From assembly GCA_046155815.1 (NCBI GenBank), contig JBJXFY010000374.1:1-11302 (forward strand): DNA of 11,302 nt, read 5' to 3'. Positions 7,277-11,302 of this stretch are shown in pieces (within the stretch, counting starts at the first letter, position 1; the number at the start of each line of letters is the position of its first letter). The notes beneath the pieces are model-generated. The model was not told the origin of the DNA, ran no database searches, and saw only the letters and a list, made by a program, of their open reading frames with translations. The position numbers were made by a program, and so were the translations under genes. This DNA comes from JBJXFY01 sp046155815. GTDB lineage: Bacteria > Verrucomicrobiota > Verrucomicrobiia > Limisphaerales > CAIMTB01.

Positions 7277-8269
7277 CTACGATCCCTGGTTCCGGTGGAG
7301 CCGGGCCAGATCGAGCAGAAGCCGCTCGAGCTCGCGGTAGTACTCCTCCTCGGCCAGCCCCGCCTTGCGCCGGCGCAACGCCTCGACGGACTGCTCAAGC
7401 TCGTCACGCCGTGCGCGTTGTTCCGCCGTGAATTCGCCCTCCGCGGGGCTCCGGATGAGGTGTCGCTGGTGGGCCCGCGCGCCGTCCGGGGCGGCGTCCT
7501 CGGCGGCCTGCCTCACCGCGCGCGTGCCGCGGAACCAGTCCGCCGGCGTGCCGCGGCCGTCGCCGTTGTCGTCCAGCAGCGCGTGCTCCGTCGCCAGCCG
7601 GTTCTCCGTCTCATAGAACTCCTTCACCCGCGCCGACGCTGCGAGGAACGCCTCGAGCAGCGAGGTCTGGCCGTCGCGGTCGAGGTCGGCGGCCGGGTCG
7701 GCGACTGCCTCCGCGAAGAACTGGCCGAAGCGCGTGAGGTTCTGCTCCGCGCCGCTGCGCGTGGCCGTGATGACGACGCGGTTCGTGCCGGCGAGCGCGT
7801 TGAGGAAGGGCGCGCTGGCGGACGCGGTGTTGATCACGGCGAGCGGCCGGCGAAAGGGCGCGAGCCACTGCGCGAGGTTGGTTACCGTGAGGTCCGGGCC
7901 GCGCAGGTTGAAGCGGGCCGTCTTCCCGTCGAACGTCCCGTGGCCAATGAGCACCAGCCACAGCTCCGCCGGCCCGTCGCGCGGCTCGGCCTCGAGCGCG
8001 AGCCGGAGCTGGTCGAGGTCGGCGGCGGTGTTCGTCGCGCCCGTACCCAGCGTGAGGTGGGCCGCGCCCGCGGCGGCGCAGGCGGCCTCCCAGCGCGCGG
8101 CCTGGGCGAGGAAGTTGGTCGCGTACTCCGCCTCCCCCGGCGCGCCGACGACGAGGAGGACGCGGGGAGCGTCGTTCGTGACTGCGGCGGAGGCGGGGCA
8201 GGGAAACAGAAAATTTCCAAGGACCAAGCTCCAAGCTCCAAGGAAATTCCGAATTCCAAGTTCCAACAT
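7277..8269 (-). CDS. Secreted C13/legumain-like protein lacking the catalytic cysteine
   Basis: The protein has 330 residues from ATG 8269. Residues 1-28 are a signal peptide (R7, core FLGAWSLVLGNFLF, likely cut after PASA), encoded by the heptad repeat described separately. The mature part follows the caspase/legumain-type fold order: strand RVLLVVGA (36-43), LWLVLIGHGTFDG (103-115) with the candidate catalytic His 110, then INTASASAPF (146-155), where C13 peptidases carry the Cys. Here Ala/Ser stand instead, so peptidase activity is doubtful. VVITATRSG (165-173) follows. Two calcium-loop-like motifs are DLDRDGQTSLLE (195-206) and DDNGDG (233-238). Residues about 282-327 form a charged coiled coil. 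No ATG, GTG or TTG occurs in the roughly 60 codons after the repeat, so initiation must lie inside it or upstream. ATG 8329 would add 20 residues and overlap the upstream gene by 19 nt. It is the last gene of the minus-strand operon. Confidence 0.8.
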   Translation of the reverse strand: MLELGIRNFLGAWSLVLGNFLFPCPASAAVTNDAPRVLLVVGAPGEAEYATNFLAQAARWEAACAAAGAAHLTLGTGATNTAADLDQLRLALEAEPRDGPAELWLVLIGHGTFDGKTARFNLRGPDLTVTNLAQWLAPFRRPLAVINTASASAPFLNALAGTNRVVITATRSGAEQNLTRFGQFFAEAVADPAADLDRDGQTSLLEAFLAASARVKEFYETENRLATEHALLDDNGDGRGTPADWFRGTRAVRQAAEDAAPDGARAHQRHLIRSPAEGEFTAEQRARRDELEQSVEALRRRKAGLAEEEYYRELERLLLDLARLHRNQGS

Positions 8270-8311
8270 CCGCGCGGACGGCTGCCTTGGAGCTTGGAGC
8301 CTGGAATTTCT
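8211..8311. repeat. Period-7 repeat forming a 16-bp inverted repeat at an operon junction
   Basis: The left side reads as consecutive heptads from 8229: CTCCAAG, CTCCAAG, GAAATTC, CGAATTC, CAAGTTC, CAACATC. The right side reads CTTGGAG (8286), CTTGGAG, CCTGGAA. GCTCCAAGCTCCAAGG at 8228-8243 is the exact reverse complement of 8285-8300, giving a 16-bp perfect stem with a 41-nt loop. Pairing continues imperfectly outward. It spans the end of the VWA gene and the start of the C13-like gene. AGCTTGGAGCCTGG at 8291-8304 recurs exactly at 10748-10761 and 10773-10786. Confidence 0.9.
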
Positions 8312-10668
8312 CACGGCATCCCTTTCCATCGGCGCATTCCCCATCCCGCCAGCAGGCAGCCGAGCGCGGCGCCGAACATCCACGGCGTGTGCCACAGCGG
8401 GCGGGACCACGGCTCCGTCACCGGCGCGGCGCGCGTCGGCAGGCCGCGCACGAACTCGTCCAGCCGCGTTGCCGCGACGACTTCGCCGCCGGTCCGGCGC
8501 GCGAGGTCCTCGAGCAGCGCGACGTTCGGCACGAGCGAGCGGAACTCCGCCGCCGCGGGATCCGTGCTCCAGCCCGCCTCCGCGCGGCCCTCGACCAGGC
8601 CGGCGGTGTTCGTGACCACGGCGGTGGCACGGTAGCCGCCCGCCAGCCGCGGCACGTAGGCGGCCTCGTAGAGGCCCGGTTCGCTCAAGGAAGGCTCGGC
8701 ACGCAGGGTGATGACGTTGGTGGCCGGCGCGGCGTCGCCGGCAAACGCGACCGGCTCGACGACGAGCGCCACGCTGGCGGTGTCGAGCGGTTCGAAACGC
8801 GCGTCGCGCGCGCGGGCCTGGAGGCGCACCGCGCCGTTCGGGTCGGCGGCGACGGGCACGGCCGTCAATTCGACGCGCCGGGGCACGTCGGTCACGAGCC
8901 AGCGCACGAGCTGCCGCCAGGCCTTGTCCATGTCCGCCCGCGCGGCCTCGTCCTGCATGCCCCAGCGCCACACGTCGCCGATGGTGAGCGCGCCGGTCCG
9001 GCCGCGGCCGAAGCGCTGCACCGCGAGCGCGGGCTGCGGGCCGTCGCGCGTGGCCACGGTGGCGATGACCCGCGCGCCCGGCTTCACGCCGCCGACGCGG
9101 TTGAGCACCTCAAAGGCGGGCATGGCGGCGAGCCGGTCGCGTTCGGCGGATTCGGTGTCGCGCAGGCGCGCCCAAGGTTCGAGCCAGCCCTCGCGGTCAA
9201 GCTCGAGGCGCACCGGCTCCGGCGGGTTCGCCACGGGCGCGCGGTCAAGATAGACGGGCAGCATGTCGCCGACGGGCGTGCGGTGGTAGCCGCCCTCGCG
9301 CAGCGACTCCATGCCGCCGAGCATGAGGAAGCCGCCGCCGCGGTGGGCCACGAAGCGCTGCAGCAGCGCCGCCTGGTCGGGCGTGAAGAACGCCGCCTCG
9401 AGGTCGTCCACGATCACCGCGTCGTAGGCGAACAGCTCCTCCGGGGTGCCCGGGAAGCCGCTGCGCAGCTCGAGCTCGTCGCGCGTGTTGAGGCGCGTGA
9501 GCACGGGCTGGTCGTAGCGTTCGGCAGCTTCGCGCGACTGGTCGCCGAAGCCGCGGAAAAGCGGGTTGCTGGTCTCGCCCGCCCGGCCGCGGAACTCGAA
9601 CTTCGGCTCGCGGTTGGCCACGCGGATGAGCGCCACGAGCTGCACCTGCGGGTCCGCCTGCACGGCGCGGTTCAGGAACTTGAACTCCCAGTTCGGCCGG
9701 CCGGCCACGTACAGCACGCGGTACGGCCCGCCCCCCCGCTCAACGGCCAGCACGCGCGCGTTGTTCGCCAGCGTGGCCTCGGCGGAGTTCGTGTCACCCG
9801 GGGGCCGGCCCGCCTCGGCCGCCGCCGCGACCTCCAGCCGGTAGAAGGAAAGCCCCGGCTCCTCCGGCTTGAACGGGAAGCGCAGCGCCACCGGCGCGTC
9901 CGCGCCGCGGAAGTTCTGCCGCGCGACCTCGCGGCCCGCGGGGTCCACCAGCCTCGCCACCGCCGCCTGGCCCGCGAAGCCGGACGCGGCCGCGTCGGCC
10001 TGCACCGTGACCGGCGCGTCCTCGAAGGCGCTGGTGGTCACGCCCACCTGCTGCACGGCGAGATCGCGCACCGCGTCGCGCCGCCCCACCACCACGGGAA
10101 ACACCGGCGGCAGGCCCGCGAGGTCCGGCAGGCCCGCGGGCAGGTCGGTCGCATTGCCATCGGTGAAGAGCAGCACGCCCGCCAGCGGCCGGCCCTGGTG
10201 CCGCTCCGCCAGCGCGCGCAGCGACGACCCGAGCGCCGTGGCGCGGCCCGCGAAGTCCAGCTCCGCGAAGTCGCGCGTGCCCTGCAGCCGCGTGTCGAAC
10301 AGGTAGCGCCGCACGTCGAAGTCCTCCGCGAGCCGGGACATCCAGTCGCCGCCGAGCTGCTCGCGGAGCTGTTCGCCGCGCGTCCGCGTCTCGCCGGCGT
10401 CGCGGATGCCGAGGCCGCCGCTGTTGTCGGCGACCACGGCAAAGAGGTTCGCGCCGGTCCGCGCGCGCCGGCCGGTCCACTGCGGCTCGACGAGGCACGC
10501 GGCGTGGAGGGCGAGGCCGAGGAACTCCAGACGGGCGCAGGCCCAGCGCGTCCAGCCGCGCGGTCCGCGAACATAGCTCCAAACCAGCAGCGCCAGCCCG
10601 GCCGCCAGCAGCGCTGCCGCCGGCCACAGCCAGTCTGGTCGGGCGAAGGCGAGCGAGGCGAGGGGCAT
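8311..10668 (-). CDS. Membrane protein with degenerate VWA and GATase1-like domains
   Basis: The protein has 785 residues. Two N-terminal membrane segments lie at about 13-31 and 45-61, followed by the EPQW that typically ends this anchor; a third is at about 761-777 with a basic tail, so the bulk should be on one side, probably the periplasm. Residues 74-200 are a von Willebrand A-like domain: FAVVADNSGG (76-85), where D81 and S83 match the MIDAS DxSxS motif but position 85 is Gly, and VLLFTDGNATD (165-175). Residues about 315-475 form a glutamine-amidotransferase-like Rossmann region: YRVLYVAGRPNWEFKFL (316-332), YDAVIVDDLE (415-424) and GGGFLMLGG (444-452). Beta-sandwich segments follow at about 597-700. 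Such proteins are often simply called glutamine amidotransferase, but no catalytic Cys-His pair is evident. The gene sits between a partial Gly-rich gene and a C13-like gene, an arrangement known from MoxR-associated operons, suggesting an envelope complex. The role is inferred. Confidence 0.85.
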   Translation of the reverse strand: MPLASLAFARPDWLWPAAALLAAGLALLVWSYVRGPRGWTRWACARLEFLGLALHAACLVEPQWTGRRARTGANLFAVVADNSGGLGIRDAGETRTRGEQLREQLGGDWMSRLAEDFDVRRYLFDTRLQGTRDFAELDFAGRATALGSSLRALAERHQGRPLAGVLLFTDGNATDLPAGLPDLAGLPPVFPVVVGRRDAVRDLAVQQVGVTTSAFEDAPVTVQADAAASGFAGQAAVARLVDPAGREVARQNFRGADAPVALRFPFKPEEPGLSFYRLEVAAAAEAGRPPGDTNSAEATLANNARVLAVERGGGPYRVLYVAGRPNWEFKFLNRAVQADPQVQLVALIRVANREPKFEFRGRAGETSNPLFRGFGDQSREAAERYDQPVLTRLNTRDELELRSGFPGTPEELFAYDAVIVDDLEAAFFTPDQAALLQRFVAHRGGGFLMLGGMESLREGGYHRTPVGDMLPVYLDRAPVANPPEPVRLELDREGWLEPWARLRDTESAERDRLAAMPAFEVLNRVGGVKPGARVIATVATRDGPQPALAVQRFGRGRTGALTIGDVWRWGMQDEAARADMDKAWRQLVRWLVTDVPRRVELTAVPVAADPNGAVRLQARARDARFEPLDTASVALVVEPVAFAGDAAPATNVITLRAEPSLSEPGLYEAAYVPRLAGGYRATAVVTNTAGLVEGRAEAGWSTDPAAAEFRSLVPNVALLEDLARRTGGEVVAATRLDEFVRGLPTRAAPVTEPWSRPLWHTPWMFGAALGCLLAGWGMRRWKGMP

Positions 10669-10693
10669 GGTGATTCAGATGCGGACGATGCCG

Positions 10694-10800
10694 AAGCTCC
10701 AAGTCCCTAGCTCCAGGCTCCAAGCATGGCATGAGTGCCACGTTTGAAGCTTGGAGCCTGGCTTTTCTTTTGAGCTTGGAGCCTGGGGCCTGGGGCTTCG
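10694..10800. repeat. Second copy of the period-7 repeat, with hairpin
   Basis: Heptads on the left are GCTCCAA (10696), GTCCCTA, GCTCCAG, GCTCCAA; on the right AGCTTGG AGCCTGG (10748-10761), again AGCTTGG AGCCTGG (10773-10786), then GGCCTGG and GGCTTCG. CCAGGCTCCAAGC at 10713-10725 and GCTTGGAGCCTGG at 10749-10761 form a perfect 13-bp stem. TGGCA/TGCCA at 10727-10731 and 10736-10740 make an inner stem with loop TGAG. A CTTTTCTTTT run follows on the plus strand, which looks like a terminator for antisense transcription. It fills most of the 201-nt spacer (10669-10869), where no gene is supported. Confidence 0.88.
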
Positions 10801-10869
10801 CCCATCCCTCCCCCTGGCCCGCGGGCGGGCTGTATCTGGAACGTCTTTTTCAGCACAACGGCGTCGGTG

Positions 10870-11302
10870 TCAGTTGGACTTCCCCAGCTCCTCGTAGTAG
10901 CGGCGGACGAGGTCCGAGTACCGGTCCGGCACCGGGTCGCGGTCGAGCGGCGCGAGGGCGTTGTCGGCCGAGCGGCGGGCCAGTTCCTCGCGCAACTGGT
11001 CACGGACCTCGACCAGCGGGCGCAGCACCTCGGCCTGCACCACGGCCCAGTCCGGCTTTTTGAGGTCGCGGCGCTGCTCAAGCCGCATCAGCCGCGCCCG
11101 GTCACGGGCGCCGGCAAGCTGGCCGCGCCACTCGGGCGACTCGACCATGTCCTCCACGTCACGCAGCCGGTCGGCCCACGGGGCGAAATCCTCACCGGTG
11201 ATCGGGCCGCCGGCCGTGCCGCCCCCGCGGCCGTCGCCGTCGTTGAAGAGGTTGGCGAGATCAAGGTTCGCCCGCCGGCCGCCGGGGCCGCCGGGACCAC
11301 CG
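10870..11302 (-). CDS. C-terminal end of a Gly-rich, charged operon protein (possibly DUF4175-like), cut by window edge
   Basis: The last 143 codons of a larger gene entering from the right edge; the stop is the TGA at 10870-10872. It begins with a flexible GGPGGPGG segment and a second Gly-rich linker (GDGRGGG), then a charged helical region. That region includes FAPWADRLRDVEDMVESPEW, a helix-rich stretch LRPLVEVRDQLREELARR, and the ending DPVPDRYSDLVRRYYEELGK. A methionine inside (11157) is not a likely start because the same frame continues open and coherent to the window edge. Proteins ending VPxxYxxLVxxYYExL are found just before VWA/GATase-like membrane genes in MoxR-type operons, often as the tail of large membrane coiled-coil proteins of the DUF4175 kind. 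That label is from memory of the pattern and is tentative. Confidence 0.6.
   Translation of the reverse strand, partial: GGPGGPGGRRANLDLANLFNDGDGRGGGTAGGPITGEDFAPWADRLRDVEDMVESPEWRGQLAGARDRARLMRLEQRRDLKKPDWAVVQAEVLRPLVEVRDQLREELARRSADNALAPLDRDPVPDRYSDLVRRYYEELGKSN

Noticed and set aside
8269..8971. Upstream part of the 564-codon frame containing the C13-like gene
   Set aside because: It overlaps the VWA/GATase-like gene in another frame and has no protein-like features; the signal peptide at 8269 marks the real start region.
8287..10710. 807-codon plus-strand open frame rich in Arg, His and Ala
   Set aside because: Antisense to the membrane VWA/GATase-like gene. High GC at third positions keeps the opposite strand free of stops.
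8211..10800. CRISPR array from the repeated CTTGGAG units
   Set aside because: The units are 7 nt and contiguous, with no constant spacers and no cas genes; two separate loci form inverted repeats.
8211..10800. Composite transposon bracketed by the repeats
   Set aside because: No transposase, no target-site duplications and no clean terminal inverted repeats; the bracketed gene fits its operon.
10731..11063. 110-codon plus-strand frame at the right end
   Set aside because: It translates the heptad repeat and the antisense of the Gly-rich gene; no independent coding signal.

Overview
The window is GC-rich bacterial DNA. I infer a verrucomicrobial (Verrucomicrobiota) source. The grounds are indirect: a multidomain secreted protein ending in a CHRD domain, a membrane VWA/GATase-like gene next to a Cys-less C13-like secreted protein, start regions mostly without Shine-Dalgarno sequences, and degenerate heptanucleotide repeats in the spacers. 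No rRNA, tRNA, transposase or CRISPR array was seen, so the taxonomic call is not proven.

Layout. (1) Positions 1-1381, minus strand: the N-terminal 460 codons of a type IIG restriction-modification enzyme (PD-(D/E)XK nuclease fused to an N6-adenine methyltransferase), cut by the left edge. (2) 1519 to about 1690, minus: an orphan C-terminal scrap resembling an NPCBM-type carbohydrate-binding domain. (3) 1759-2823, plus: a complete zinc alcohol dehydrogenase of the cinnamyl-alcohol-dehydrogenase type. (4) 2938-4227, minus: a complete enolase, convergent with the dehydrogenase; two hairpins lie between them. (5) 4228-4569: the divergent regulatory region between enolase and the next gene. (6) 4570-7044, plus: an 824-residue exported protein with a PA14-like region and a C-terminal CHRD domain, followed by a strong intrinsic terminator at 7152-7186. 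(7) 7277-11302, minus: the 3' part of an apparent operon. In transcription order it encodes the end of a large Gly-rich/charged protein (10870-11302, partial), a 785-residue membrane protein with a degenerate VWA and a GATase1-like region (8311-10668), and a secreted Cys-less C13/legumain-like protein (7277-8269). In related bacteria such genes commonly sit behind moxR/DUF58 genes; those are not in this window.

The most unusual structure is a dispersed, period-7 repeat built on CTCCAAG/CTTGGAG that brackets the 785-residue gene (8211-8311 and 10694-10800). At the first site it forms a 16-bp inverted repeat. The likely start codon of the C13-like gene sits in the loop, and the downstream arm is translated as the hydrophobic core of that protein's signal peptide. 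A different period-7 repeat (GTGGTCG) lies just upstream of the enolase start. Several long open frames opposite the real genes are artefacts of high GC and were left out.
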